Source: Chara braunii (lineage: Eukaryota; Streptophyta; Charophyceae; Charales; Characeae). From it: a stretch of 48,860 nucleotides of DNA. The first letter of the stretch is position 1, and every line of letters starts with the position of its first letter. Below, piece by piece: positions 9,936 to 22,578 of this stretch. The position numbers and the translations under genes are program-made. The notes below the pieces were generated by a model, which was given only the letters and a program-made list of their open reading frames with translations, ran no database searches and was not told where the DNA came from. The DNA lies in contig BFEA01000610.1 of the NCBI GenBank assembly GCA_003427395.1, positions 862,774 through 911,633 of the forward strand, read 5' to 3'.

Positions 9936-10490
9936 ACAAGGTACGTACCTTGTATTCAAGTTACCTCTGAAAAATGGATTCAAAGAAATCGTTGTTAAAT
10001 TTTTGAATAGAATGTATCATAGAATTCAAGGTACGTACCTTGTATTCGAGGTGTGTTTTGAAACTGTCACGTAACTCTCTCTGTCTCTCTCTTGTGTGAT
10101 GTCCACTCACCTGCTTCTACACACGCGCGCTCGCTCGCTTTCTCTCTCTCTCTCTCTCGTGTGATTTCCACTCACCTGCTTCTACACACGGGTGCAATGC
10201 TCTCTCTCTCACACACACATACACTCAAACATTTCTATCATTCGAATGAATGTCGGATCATGAGCATACAGCGCAGTCAAACGTTACATTACATCCCCGT
10301 CCTGGTAGCGATGGTGTTCTACTTGTGATATTATTACTAATATTTACTATGTAATTTTTTTTTTTCCCCCCATTGAATTAGGAAAGTTACAAACTAAAAT
10401 TCGTTCTATAAGGTACGTACCTTGTATTCGAATACAAGGTACTGCGTACCTTGTATTCGTACCTTGTATTCGTATACAAGGTACCTACCT
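9936..10490. repeat. Cluster of GTAC-centred palindromes
   Basis: Five copies of a motif built on AAGGTACGTACCTTGTATTC: ACAAGGTACGTACCTTGT at 9936-9953, CAAGGTACGTACCTTG at about 10028-10043, AAGGTACGTACCTT at 10410-10423, a perfect 26-bp palindrome at 10417-10442 (GTACCTTGTATTCG plus its mirror half), and a near-perfect one at 10459-10484. They overlap and nest at the right end. They could be fold-back or MITE ends, or clustered binding sites with a GTAC core. Confidence 0.9.
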
Positions 10491-10499
10491 TGTTTTCAT

Positions 10500-11584
10500 G
10501 TTAAAACGGTAGCTTGAATCACGTGTCTTACACAAAACTATTAAACGATTAAAAAAAAAAACATTAAAAAAATAATAAACAACGCAGTGTGTTGGCATGT
10601 CCTTGTGCGGGAGGGGAGAACGACATTAAAACCTCAAACCGTCATAAGACACTTAATGCGATTTACATGGCAACCTTCACATCAATCAAGTATAATTCAC
10701 ATACTTCTGCACCATCTCACTCGCAATCCGAGTGAATGCCACCAGTGAGTGACCACATACGTCTTGGTAGATTTCGACTTTAGGATCGTCACCTAACGCA
10801 AAGGTAAGCCTCTCATTACTCCCCTGTATGATATTTTTTCATCATCGTCCTCTAGATGCTACCACTCTTTCAAAACATCGCAGATAATGATTCGAACTAA
10901 AAATCGACAGCATATATCAGGATAACTTCCTAAATCTAATATATAACCGCCCCCGGTTACGCTCTCTGTTGTGTTGGGGTTCACAAAATGTCAATCAACT
11001 CTTCTGCTTTTGCAAATATTTATTTGATTTGGTATAAACTTGCCTTGTAGTCGTAACAGATTCAACGAAGATAAACTATAGGATGTAGTAACGGAATTAG
11101 ATAAATTAGTAAGGAAAAAGTAAAGGAAAAATAAATAAAGGAAACGAATCTAATTATTAATTTTTTCATGTTGTCATATATAATGTCCCGGTTACAACGA
11201 AATCATAACGCTAAATAATTCTAAAATCGAACTTAAGGACTCCACACCACTTTCATAATACCACAAAGTACTTAGCCCTTAATCTAACTAGGAGTTACTA
11301 ACCTCCTACTCTTACTAATAAAATAACTATTTTTTTCCTACCTTGAACTCGGACTAGGAGCTAGCCTAGTAGATTGTCGTATTATCTATCACACAACAAG
11401 TTCGAGGATTATGACTTATCAACAACCGAGTTAGCTCCTTTTAATAAGTTCCTTTTTCATAAGGAGTTAGTCTAACTATTGGACTACTACGTGAATTCAA
11501 CCTTAAATCCCGCCATTGTCTAAACAATGATTTAGTCGAGCTATTAAAATTGTACACGTTTCTGATAGTCATTTATTTTTATGA
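10500..11584. other. No gene seen
   Basis: A/T-rich with short homopolymers. No coherent frame. The minus strand from 10930 to 12310 has the general look of a retroelement LTR or untranslated region, but only 11585-11720 can be tied to another copy in this window. Confidence 0.5.
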
Positions 11585-11730
11585 TTTTCGACCTTATGAC
11601 CACGACAGTTACTACTCAAACTTTTAATTTGTACCTGACTCTCGACGGGACGAAGTATTAACTCATATAATCACACTTAACCACCCCATCGACCTTCACA
11701 ATCAAGGGGTTTCTACTAATTCCTTATTGT
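11585..11730. repeat. Segment resembling the 5' flank of the Gypsy element
   Basis: TTTTCGACCTTATGACCACGAC here aligns with TTTTCGACCGTATGATCATCAC at 18605-18626. About 60-100 bp further on, CCACCCCATCGACCTTCACA and AATCAAGGGGTTTCTACTAA align with CCCCCGACTCCACTCCCTTC and ACATCAGGGAGTTTCTCAAG near 18633-18672. The spacing and order are similar, so both look like copies of one LTR-like repeat. Confidence 0.5.
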
Positions 11731-14700
11731 TATCACGTGTCGTGCCGAAAACTCATTCGGCCTAACAATCATTTTTTTCATTGCCCTAGTTGTAGAAACA
11801 AGGCTTATACTAATTTTAATCATTATGTCGAGTTCTAGGCACAAAGACGTACTAACCCCTAAAATTACATGTGAGTTGTCGACCTCTGCAACCCCTCTCA
11901 ACCTTAGCAGTCCGACCTCTTGACCTTTATATTCGGGGGGTATTATTATTAACTATAATCATTTTCGAACTCGTGACGATGTATTGTGCGAAACAAAAAT
12001 TTTGTACCCTTATGCCTCAACTCCTATGGTCGATGTATATAACGTATGGAAAAGGTTAACCCATCAGTGCCCCTTTCCAAATATCAAGGTTCCACCTCGT
12101 GCACATTGTAAAAACACGACCAAATACCCTAAAGGATGTTTGTTTTGACAACATACTAAGTTAACGACTTAGCATAATCAAACAATAGTATCAAATCACC
12201 GTAGCAGATCAAAATAGTAACAACTATGGTCCCCGTCGGGCACGAATACTTACTTATAGTCCCCGAATAATGGTACTACCAATCGAGGTGCAACCACATT
12301 CTAGTTACTTGTAACGTTCCCATTCCACTTTCTCTCTCATACACTCAACTCATAACACTTGTTATAAATACATGAACATAACTATAGAAAGACAGAAATA
12401 AACAATATTGTTATTCGAATAACTAATCATTAAAAAAAAAAACAATTATCATATTTTTCAAATCGATATATACTGCATGCATCAATTATAAATGTACTAC
12501 AACCATTTAAATAGGAAGGAGACCACTGCTCAATCGATAGTCAATTTTGAGAATCATGCATGCTATCATATCCAACAAAAATCTATGATGCAAGTAAACT
12601 GTCACACATCCAACATATCGTGTCAGTTTGAAATCTGCGGTTGATATCGTTTGAAAAGTCTGCTCACAGACATTTTTTCCCTATCCATTGGATCCTTCTA
12701 CTTTCTTTCCTTTCAATTCTCAAATCATAGTTAATAACCAGCATATCCATTAACGATCCCGCCACTTGTATCGTTTCCTTTCAGATGCATTCGCTTGTAA
12801 TTCTAACAAGCATACAAAAATCATGAATAAAAGGAAAAAATAAGTAGATAGAAAAAATAATAGAAATTAGTATGTTTCAAAGTAGAGATGTGACAATCTT
12901 TGGACCAACCATTTTTACGTCACTATCTTTGTCAGACCCTAGTAAATCTTTTATGGATTCCTTCATAATTTTTTACACTTTAATAAATATGATCGAGTCG
13001 TTTCCACTTCCTTTTCATCTTCTTCTCATCTTTTTCGACTTTCTTCTTTTTACCTTCCCTCTTTCCAGTCATCTCTTACTCCACATTTTTCTCGTTTATC
13101 CATATTTTGAACTAACTATACAATTACCTCCGTCCAGTTTCTTCGAGGTCAAGCCCGACAACATGCCACCTAAATTGGGTGAAAGCGAAATATACAACTA
13201 TAATATAATAAAAAACAAAAACAACAAATAAAATATTTTCGACATACTCTCACCGACACTCCCAAAGTGTACCGGTCCACAATAATGCCCAGCCACAAAC
13301 AAGTCTGAAGACAATCATACCCAGAGTTGAGTCATAAGGGCCTAGAGTACATACACCCTCATCCACATAAAGCAGGGGAAGACATACACGTATGTCTTGC
13401 ACTTACCTTCAATCTTTGTGACTGTGGTTGCCAACAATAAAACATTGGTAAATCTTTGTCCAACTCTTTCCACTTCCTCGACGTCCTCTCCTCGTGCTGT
13501 CCATCACCACTAGTTCTTCTCGTAATTTTTCCCCTCCTAGTTTAGTTATGTTTTCCGTCTCATGTTTCCTCTCCCCTACCTCTCTTCCTTGTTGTACTAT
13601 CACTCATATGGTTAAGTTGTGCTTTCCAATATGACAGTTATTTGAATGAATCATTACAACTATCGAGGTAAGATTCATCAAGTAATAGAATCACTTTAAA
13701 TAATTAAATATAATAAATGGAAGAAAAAAAAAATTGTTTACTGTATATCTATATGTCTGTTGGTCGGTACTTATACCCCAACCTTCAAAATAACATATAT
13801 GATTACCGAAGGACCAATCATGCTACATGCGTCATACATAAATAAAAGAGGGTAGCTAAAGAGTGTCGAGACAAACACGTCAATATGTAAAAATAGCAAC
13901 CGAGGTACCTTGAAGTTCAACTCATTCGACTGCAAGTGTAATGCTTCTCCTCACTCTTTCTCTCCCTCGTTCTCTCTCTCTCTCTCAAATATACATACAC
14001 ATCTCCTCGATTGAGATATGTATGTGTGTTTTCTTGTCCATCCGGTGCCCGTCACCTTTCCTCTGTTCACTTACCTGTCGTCTTCATCTTGCTTAATCAT
14101 ATTTCTCCTTCACTGTGTTCCCACCTTTGCTGGCCCATCACGACACGTATTTGCAGTTTCTCCCCCTCTCTGCAATAACTGCGAGCTTTGTCAAGTCTCC
14201 AGGTATGTATGCAAATTCTCGATGTTGTTCTTTTGTAGTTTGTTCATGATTTAACGAGCAACACTCTCTCGCATAGATGGCTTTTGCACATGTATCTGAC
14301 CGTGAGATGTGGTCCAGATGACTGATAGTAATAATAATAAAGCACTTCAAACAATCAACACAATAGTTTTCATTCTCACACATGTATTTTGCTAGCTCAC
14401 TTATAATCCTGCTTGCTTCTATTTCCATCTCTCTTTCTCGCGCGCACGCACACACACACGTATACACACACATATGAGCGCACCTTTAACTCTACATTTT
14501 CCCTCTCCCTTTCCCCGTTGTGATATAACAAGATCTGTCAGGCACATATTGAATCCCGAGATCCGCTATTCGAGCACATGACATACCACGCGCACATCTC
14601 ATCATGTTAAGCGGATGACGAGGTTCACCCTCATCGGACGGACCATGAAAGCATGACACATTCCATGTTTTTTTCGCCTTCAGAATTGCCAAGTTGTAGA

Positions 14701-15662
14701 AGCCGATTCAACGCGACCTCCTCTGCACTGCATTTTGACCCTAATCTCAGTCAGATACAAATGTAAAATAAAACAAGGGTATGTGGCCCATGACCTCTCC
14801 TTCTTCTTTTTATTTTCCATTCCTCCTCCTCCTCCTTCTTCTTCGTCGTGGTCATCGTCGTTGTCGTGATCAAAGTTATCCTAATCATGTACCTCGTCCT
14901 AGTCATCCTTTTCCTCAAAGCTCGGGGTGGAGTCGTCATTGTATTTGTCTTCTAGTCGCTACGGTCATCGTCATAATCGTCCACCCTTTCCTTCTTCTTC
15001 TTCATTATTTTCCCTTTTCCTCGGAATCAAGGTGCGCTCCTATTTCTATCGCGTACTTGTCTTCATTTTGCTCGTGTATTTATTATTCGCATCATTTACA
15101 TTCCCTTCGTCTATCTGTTACTTGCCTTTTACCCCAACCCCAGAACCTCATTCGTTACCAGCGTCCGCATCCCCGCTTGATGTCTCTGTTTGCTTGCGAC
15201 CACATTATCTTCATCACCAACGCTAACATAATCTTTGTTTTTCTACTCGCACAAAACCTCCTACATACACGCACATCTCTCGTACTCCTCTCCTTTACTG
15301 GTAATATCCGCCCACCTTCCTTCTTTGATAATTACTCGATAGCCTAACAACGCTTTCGCAAGAGAGAGTAATAGAACATATTTTTTCACGTTGCAACTTT
15401 CCAGTTTATCTCCACTTGGGGCTCGACTAGCGCTTCACTCATCCTTCCTGCACCACTTTCTAAAGGAAGTTATCACATTATTACAACAATTTATTCTCTA
15501 TGAAAGATTCTGCCCCACTATCTTCGGTAGATTCTAATTATTTAAAAACGTCGTACGAGGAATGGAAAAACAAAATAAACATGTAAATAAATATAAATAA
15601 AATCAAAACAATTCTATATGCAATATAATAATCGAAAAGGTATGGACTTCTAAGTATGAAAT
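11731..15662. other. Long stretch without recognised genes
   Basis: Contains CT-rich microsatellite patches near 13958-13985 and 14430-14470, a pyrimidine-rich block at 14795-15130, and A/T-rich DNA elsewhere. Open frames of 60-190 codons exist but are low in complexity or show no family signature, for example minus 14492-14692. I see no rRNA, tRNA or snRNA. Confidence 0.55.
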
Positions 15663-16830
15663 TTGAAATTCAACATCAAAATGAAAATAGAAAAAAAAAA
15701 AAAAAAAATAGTTGACATGGTAGGGGACAAGGAAGATGACGTGGAAGAGGAAGAGGAAGTTGAGGAGGAAGAGGAAGTTGAGGAAGTTAACGGCGAGGCG
15801 GATGAGGAAGACGACGATGGGGAGGAGAAAGACGGTGATGACAGTGAGGAGGAGGAGAAAGACGATAATGAGGAGGAGAATGAGTAAGATGATGGGAAGG
15901 GGAGGAGACATAGGAGGAAGACGATGATGACGGGGAGGAGGAGGAGGAAGACGGCGATGGGGAGGGGGAGAAAAAAAACGACGATGATGACCAGGAATAT
16001 GACAATGATGGGGAGGAGGAGAAAGATGGCGCCGGGGAGGACAAGCTGAACGATGATGATAGGGAGGAGGAGGAGGAAGAAGACTATGGGGAGGAAAAGC
16101 AGGAAGAGGACGATGATGAGAGGAGGAGGAGGAAGACAACGATGGAGAGGAGGAGAAAAAAAACGACGATGACGGGGAGGATAAAGATGTTGCTGAGAGG
16201 AGAAACAAAACGATGATGATGGCGAAAAGGAGGATGAAGACGCTGATGGGAGGAGGAGAAGAAAGACGGCGATGATGCAGAGGAGGAGGAGGAAGATGAC
16301 AATGGGGAGGAGGAGAAACATGCCGATGACGGAGAGGAGGAGGAAGATGATGCTGGGAGGAGAAGGAAGATAACGGGAGGGGAAAAAGGAAATCGACCAT
16401 GGTGAGGAGGAGGGAAGACAACAATGACAGAAAGGAGGAGGAAGTTGGCGATGGGAAGGAGAAGCATGACGATAATGATGGAGAGGAGGAGGAAAATGAC
16501 GATAGGGAGAAGGAGGAAGACGACGATGACGAGGAGAAGGAAAAATACGAGCATCACGAGAAGGGGGATGAGAAAAACGACGATACGGAGGAGGAGAGGA
16601 AGATGGCGCGGGGGAGGAAAGAAGGACGATGATGACGGTATGGAGGAGGAAAACGACGATGTGGAAGAGGAGGAAGACGTCGATGGGGAGGAGAAAGACG
16701 ATATTGAGGAGGAAGACGGCGTTAAGGAGGAGGAGGAGGAGGAGGAGGAGGAGGAGGAGGAAGACAGCATTGAGGAAGAGGACGAGGAGGAGGAAAACGA
16801 CGACGCTGCCATCGATAACGCCTTTTACTT
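15663..16830. repeat. 1.1-kb GAG/GAC/GAT low-complexity tract
   Basis: The plus strand is dominated by GAG, GAGGAA, GACGAT and GATGAC words, with few pyrimidines. Several frames on both strands are open for up to 273 codons. The plus frames are poly-Glu/Asp or Arg/Lys/Met-rich and the minus frames Ser/Pro/Leu/His-rich. Openness in many frames at once is expected from the composition, so I do not call a gene. The tract ends in an (AC)n stretch at about 16838-16862. Confidence 0.9.
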
Positions 16831-17488
16831 TTCTCTCTCACACACACACACATACACACAACACCTTACCTCTACGGCAATGGCAACCCCCACGACGACA
16901 ACGGTGATGGCGACCCATGTGACAGTAACGGCGATGGAAACCGTGATGCCGACGAAAAGGCATGTGGCATTGAGGGCGCAACAGGATCGGGTGGAAAGGC
17001 AGGGCGGGGGGTAGATTGTCCTGCCACGAATTCGAAATTCACGTTAAGATAGTATTGCCCCTGCCCTGCCTTGCCACCCACCTACCTCCCTTCCAACCCC
17101 CAACCCCAACCAAGCCAGAAAACGGTCTGGAAATGGCCCCAAGGACCATGTACGCAAATCTGATTTCAATGTACACGAGCACACACACGTGGTACCTACG
17201 CATGCACATGTGCGAGTGTACGAAGGCCCGCATTTGTCGGCGTCGTGCTACCCAAAAAAAAATAAAAAAAATGGTGTAGGTACGTGCTGGTGAGATGAAG
17301 AACAAAATAAGTGCAGAAGAAGAAGAAGAAGAAGAAGATAAAGAAGATGACCAGAGGCTCACAAGTTTCAAAATATTAAAGAAAAAGAAAAGAGGTGAGT
17401 GATAGAAAGAAGAAGAAGACGGACGAGAATAAGAAAGGGTTGAAGATCTGAGCCTTGCAAATTTTTGAATTAAGAAAGAGAAAAGTGA
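16831..17488. other. Mixed spacer with (GAA)n runs
   Basis: Short AC repeats at the left, then G/C-richer DNA, then a (GAA)n run at about 17318-17340. No gene recognised. Confidence 0.5.
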
Positions 17489-17606
17489 AAGTGACTACCT
17501 TCTGCACTCGGCCCATTTCCAAACATTAGACTTCATCAACAGTTCCTAAAAGTGACCACCTTCTACCCTTAGCCCATTTCCAAACATTAGACTTCATCAA
17601 CAATTC
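17489..17606 (+). repeat. Tandem duplication of about 60 bp
   Basis: GCCCATTTCCAAACATTAGA followed by CTTCATCAACA-TTCC occurs twice, at about 17511 and 17572, each preceded by AGTGAC-ACCTTCT. A (GAA)n run follows at 17693-17721. Confidence 0.85.
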
Positions 17607-18385
17607 CTTTTTGGCTTCACCAGCTCCAACCTCATACGCTAACTAATTCCCTGCCACGGTGGTCACTACGACGAGAGAAGAAAACAGATAAAGTAGAAGA
17701 AGAAGAAGAAGAAGAAGAAGAAAAACAACAAAAAATTGAAGGAGAAATGAAAGATATATCTCCCTACGAATTTCCAAATATTGAAAAAAAAAAAACTTGA
17801 TGTAGGTGGTGGTGCTTTCTGTGAGTGTACTAGGAAGAAAATGGAGTGGAATCCAGGCTCGGCAAAAACAGGCTCGGAGATACTAGTGGTTCAAAGCGAT
17901 TTACCCCCCCCCCGCCCCCCCCCACCTTGAAAGTTACCTTGCAAAAAAAAAAATGAGCCTGGATTCGGGTTCCTCTGGGAGAGTGACACCCGGGTAGCCC
18001 CGACATTAGATTCCCCCGCGCATCACGCCCAGATCCCAAGCCAGGCAGAACCGGCCAGTCATGAAAATCTGTCTAGCTCAAAAAATAGTTTTTCAATTAT
18101 TATGATAATATTACTTTTTTTTAGTTTTTTATTTTTCACTCCAATTTAGTTTCGAAATCCTGCATGCCTCCCGGAAAAAAGTTGTTTGTATCATAATTCT
18201 GCATAACACATATTTGTTACGTAACTTTGTTTTCAATTTTATATATATATATATATATATATTTTTAATATTTTAATTTTTTTTTTTTTCTATGTTTAAT
18301 TTGTAACTCGAGTTGGGTACAGAATCCGGAGATAAATCTCTGGCAAACGTTGTTTGAAATATTATTTTGCATAACATACTTCATT

Positions 18386-18428
<43 letters not shown>

Positions 18429-18599
18429 GTGCGTGTTGCTACGTACGAAAGTACGTGTACGAGCGTACCTATCGCGTACAGAAATACTTATACACGTTTA
18501 CACCTGTACACACAAACCGCGCACACGTACGTTGTGCTACCCATATATATAATGTTGACATCATCCCGCTTGTCCCGTGTCGAGGATGCCCGACTTAAA
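17607..18599. other. Spacer with C-run, (TA)n and (TTA)n microsatellites
   Basis: Poly-C runs near 17905-17922, (TA)n at 18241-18260 and (TTA)n at 18389-18429. No gene is supported. Confidence 0.7.
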
Positions 18600-18899
18600 A
18601 TACGGTTTTCGACCGTATGATCATCACCTGATCCCCCGACTCCACTCCCTTCACATCAGGGAGTTTCTCAAGCTAATATGCAATGCAAGGAAAAACGTTA
18701 GGACTTGCAATGGACATGTACTTATATGCAATTGATTCCGTATTGCATGTACTTATGTCAGGCTAGTGTCTCGGAGGAGATGCAACAAGTTTCGTAATTT
18801 CGTTAGTGAAGGAGACATTTTGTTCCTCGATGGTGCAATACTCACAACGAACTAGAATAGAAGATTTCTTTAAAATTTTGAACGACTGCTTCAAGAACA

Positions 18900-19640
18900 A
18901 TAATTTACTACTGCCTTGAACTGAGCACCTCATCCTTGACATAAGTGACCGTAAGTGGAAGAGTGCATCGAAACTCAAGGTCACTATGGATGAGTTGCTG
19001 GAATGTCTAGACCATGGAACGCTGCCAGAGCCCCTTCAGACCTAGTTATATTCCCATATTCCAATAATCCATTGGGCATAAACTCTTCTAAGGAAAAGAT
19101 TGCTTACGAGAATTTGAGCAAGATAGTTGTAAATCATGTTGGGTTCCTCCAAGAGGCAAACTATTGTCGCTACTGGAAGGATCTACAGGTCGCCAAGAGG
19201 TGGAAGAATAACACTATAGCTGACAGCATAGATGGTAACGAGGTGTAGATTCACTATCATACCACCAAATGGACGACCAATTACAAGATAACAACCACCA
19301 AATAGCCTGGGGAGGGGACTCTGCGGCAGTTGCGGCCCGAAGGGGCGGGGGAGCAACAAGGTAAAGGCCGAGGTAAAGAAGACCGAGGTAGAGGTGGAGG
19401 TTGAGAACCCGTTGCCCAGAGGGGTACTGGCAAAGGTAGCTACTATGCAGCCGGTAGGGGTTATGGTCTCTCGTAGGGGGTAGAGGAAGAGGTAGCAATT
19501 GGCGGTTGTAACCAACACACCCAGGGACAGTCCAAGGCAAACCTTGGGAACACATGAGCATAGTCGAGAAGGTCTAGGAAGAACATCGCACACCTTGACT
19601 ATATCGTTCCCTTCGCTCCTGAACATAGGTATCCAAAAGG
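18900..19640 (+). pseudogene. gag-like region of the Gypsy element
   Basis: Readable pieces include VTMDELLECLDHGTLPEPLQ before a stop, an 81-codon frame from ATG 19003 with GFLQEANYCRYWKDLQVAKR, and a Gly/Arg/Lys/Glu-rich stretch (KGRGKEDRGRGGG) at about 19360-19405. The Gly/Arg-rich tail would be the nucleic-acid-binding part. I see no CCHC zinc knuckle. Frames change at least twice. Assignment rests on position before the protease more than on sequence. Confidence 0.5.
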
Positions 19641-19899
19641 GAACGACCAGTAGAGATTGCAGTGCCTCTACGTGACTTCGGATATATACAGAGATATAAA
19701 AGCACGCACTGAATTGGTACCCTCCTATCTAAAGATCCCGAAGGCAAGACTATTGTAGACCCCCACCTAGCTAGTTGCCCAAAGGTTGCTTGTGTTAGGA
19801 CATCTCTAGATGGCTCCCTCGTAAGCATTGGTGACGAGTTGATCACTCGTCGTTGCGCTTGGGCCAAAATCAAGAAGACGCCAAAGAGGCTGTTACTAA

Positions 19900-20000
19900 T
19901 AGCCGATGTAAGTAGAGAATAAATACGCTCGTTAATAGACAGCGGGTCAATGACCAACTACATTAGTAGAAGAGGGTTGTAGAACATGCACCTAGACATG
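19900..20000 (+). pseudogene. Retropepsin-like aspartic protease core
   Basis: The frame from 19929 reads SLIDSGSMTNYIS, matching the LIDSGAS/T-x-N-F-I-S active-site box of Gypsy proteases. The aspartate codon is at 19938-19940. A stop (TAG) follows within a few codons at 19978-19980, so the domain is broken. Confidence 0.75.
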
Positions 20001-20439
20001 AAAGTGAAAAAGTTAGATGAGCCGCTCATTAGTAAGTTGATAATAGAGAGATTTTAGTTTCTGAGTATGTTGGAAGGGTCAAGGCATACTTCCAGTTGGA
20101 GGCATGGCAAGGTAGAGAAAGTTATGCACTCCCTGACGCTCTTAGTGGAGTATAGTCTTCATTTTGATATGATTCCAAGGACTGACGGGCGACACCATGT
20201 ATGTTTATATTAAGATAGGCGAGCACGAGTGCTGGGTGCCCAGTCCCATATGCGGTAAAAAGAAGTCGCATTTGTATCATGTGTCCAGTGTATAGAGTAG
20301 GTTGTTCCTTTATTGTATAAGTGCCCCTGCATTCGTATGGCATGTGGTCAAGGATGACCTTGCTAAAAAAGTACTAGTTGCCTGTATGAGAGTGATAACT
20401 GAGGGGGAAAAGGATAAGTAACCATACCGCCCATTGTGC

Positions 20440-21115
20440 AAATTCTGTTAGACGAGTTCACTTCCGTGGGAGAGGCCCCAAGTGCAGTAGTACAGAGGGA
20501 GACCAAGCACCGGATAGATATAGAACCCAGCATCCGTATTCCCAAGGGCCCCATCACGGGATGTCTCCTATAAAGCTCGACGAGTTGCGCAGACAATTAA
20601 ATGAGATAATACAAAGAAGGTGGTTTAAGCCAAGTTCTTTGTCATATTGTCCACCAGTCTTGTTTGCCCCAAAGAAGGAAGGTGATCTTCCTATGCGTAT
20701 AAACCATAGGGACCTTAATGCAATTTATTATAAAGAATGCAAAGCCATTATCACAGATAGACGACTTTCTAGATAGTGTTGGGTTGCAAGTTTCTTATCA
20801 AAGATAGACATGATGTCAAGCAACCATGAGTTCCAAGTTTTGCCTAAGGATCAACATAATACGGCCTTCGTAATCCGATATGGCCACTACGAGGTTATAA
20901 TCATGTCGTTTGGCTTCGAAAGCCCCTGTTACCTTCCAACTGAAAAGGAATGAACTCTTTCGTGATTTGTTAAACAAGTTCTTGTTGTACATTTGGATGA
21001 TATCTTGATTTTCAGAAAGTCGCTGAAGGAGCACAAACAACATCTTGGGTCATTGCTAAGCAAGTTGCACGAAGCTGACTAAAGTTTAGCCCAAAGAACT
21101 ATAAATGCGCTGAGC
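20440..21115 (+). pseudogene. Gypsy reverse transcriptase, frameshifted
   Basis: ILLDEFTSVGEAPSAVV at 20442 is the pre-RT linker. MSPIKLDELRRQLNEII at 20561, then YCPPVLFAPKKEGDLPMRIN and HRDLNAI, match the Gypsy RT N-terminus. FLSKIDMMSSNHEFQV and TAFVIRYGHYEVIIMSFGF (20789-20920) are the palm. VVHLDDILIF at 20984-21013 is the catalytic box with Asp-Asp at 20996-21001. His replaces the usual Tyr of YLDD. At least three frame changes and several stops separate these blocks, so no functional RT can be made. Confidence 0.88.
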
Positions 21116-21600
21116 ATTAGGTTTTGTACTTGAAATACGTGTTGGATGAGGATGAAATTAAACCAGAAAACGCTAAGATAACATCAATCAGAGATTGGTT
21201 AACCCCACACACGCTAACGAAACTACGTTTGTTCGCTGATCTACGTTTGTTCGCTGATCTGGCTAACTGTTACCGCAAGTTCAGAAGGAACTTTCCTGTA
21301 CTTGCTGCTCCGTTGCAGAGGCAATTGAGGAAAGAGAATATAAAAATCGGATAAGGATTGTACTGCCTTTAAGCGTCTAAAGAAGTGTTTAATAGAATAG
21401 CCAGTTTTAAAGATCACTGATCCGCCCTTGTCCTCCTCTATCAAAATGATGGAAATGGGCACACACCTATTGAGTTTATGTCTTGCAGACTACCTTCAAG
21501 TTGATAAAGGTTGCAACTTCTACGTTTTTAGAGAGTCGTTTGATAGTCCATTGGCAACATTACGTCATCGAATCATTGGTGACACTACGTCGTCGAACAA
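21116..21600 (+). pseudogene. RT connection and RNase H start of the Gypsy element
   Basis: Reads SIRDWLTPHTLTKLRLFADL and NCYRKFRRNFPVLAAPLQRQ, then AFKRLKKCLIE, a stop and PVLKITDP, matching the segment after Gypsy RT. An exact 18-bp tandem duplication (21223-21240 and 21241-21258) repeats the RLFADL codons in frame. Similarity fades near 21600. Confidence 0.78.
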
Positions 21601-21862
21601 CACTCCATTCATACCATGAAATACTTCGCTGCTAGTCCAGATAAAGAACAATAAAACAAAGTCTGTAATAAAACGAAGTCTGAGTAAACCTCTCTGTTTC
21701 TGTTGTATAAATCTTCTTTGTACAATATACTTAGATATTTCATTTCGCTGCCAGTATTGAAGTCTCCATTTTACCCACTCTCCAGAGCACAGTGATTGAC
21801 AATTATATGATTTCAACAAGAGATGGTGAAAAACGAATTGCATAATTTGTTCCTCAAGGGAT

Positions 21863-21897
<35 letters not shown>

Positions 21898-22372
21898 TAT
21901 TCTGATTATCACTCAATGTCTGATTTCATTGATTTGTATTTGGTTATGCAATGCTCACAAACACAGGGAACCGAAGCCCATTTTCAATCTTCCAACGAGA
22001 CATCGCCCTAGTGTTCCCTTACTCTTTTTTCCCAAAGGTTGGGTCTTACACATTCACGATTTTCCTCGCTTGGGCACAACATTCCCAATCCCGACTGAAG
22101 CGCATTCTACAAAGTTAAACTGAGATAGCACCCTAGTTTGTGCTTCTCGTTATTTTTCCCAAACGGTGCCGTGTGGCGGGATCAAACTCTCCATGGCACA
22201 CTCACCCTGCCTCCCTAACACACCCTCCCTTCACCATTTTCACCAAGTTATTATGCTCACTATCGGAGATAAACCCATAACCCATGGGAACAAACTGTCC
22301 ACCGCATGGGCGCAGGGACCGCAGACCTAAGGTAGCCAAATCAATGAGACTAAGAACGCGCACAAGACACAG

Positions 22373-22441
<69 letters not shown>

Positions 22442-22500
22442 CCGAATGCAAAATTGAAACATGGGTGAAATTGTGGCCGCGATCTATTTCACAGTAGGTA
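21601..22500. other. Spacer with two dinucleotide microsatellites
   Basis: (CT)n at about 21866-21894 and a long (GA)n at 22378-22438. No gene is supported. Frames through the repeats are artefacts. Confidence 0.75.
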
Positions 22501-22578
22501 CGAGTGTTTTCAATTTATTTAGCAGTTTTCCTGGAAAGACGAGTGTTTTCAATTTATTTAGCAGTTTTCCTGGAAAGA
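22501..22578 (+). repeat. 39-bp exact tandem duplication
   Basis: The unit beginning GAGTGTTTTCAATTTATTTA and ending TTTTCCTGGAAAGA occurs twice in direct contact. Confidence 0.95.

Larger units (their letters stand above)
18600..21600 (+). mobile_element. Decayed Ty3/Gypsy LTR retrotransposon
   Basis: Plus-strand gag, protease, reverse transcriptase and the start of RNase H are recognisable in Gypsy order. Frameshifts and stops occur in every domain and no integrase is seen before the similarity ends near 21600. The segment at 18600-18680 resembles a second copy at 11585-11730 and may be LTR or leader sequence. No complete LTR pair or primer-binding site could be set by eye. Confidence 0.82.

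Noticed and set aside
14492-14692. 66-codon minus frame as an exon
   Set aside because: Reads like protein but matches no family I know and has no clear splice context.
15603-16812. Long open frames (up to 273 codons) on both strands as genes
   Set aside because: They come from the low-complexity GAG/GAC composition, overlap in several frames and give only Ser/Pro or Glu/Asp runs.
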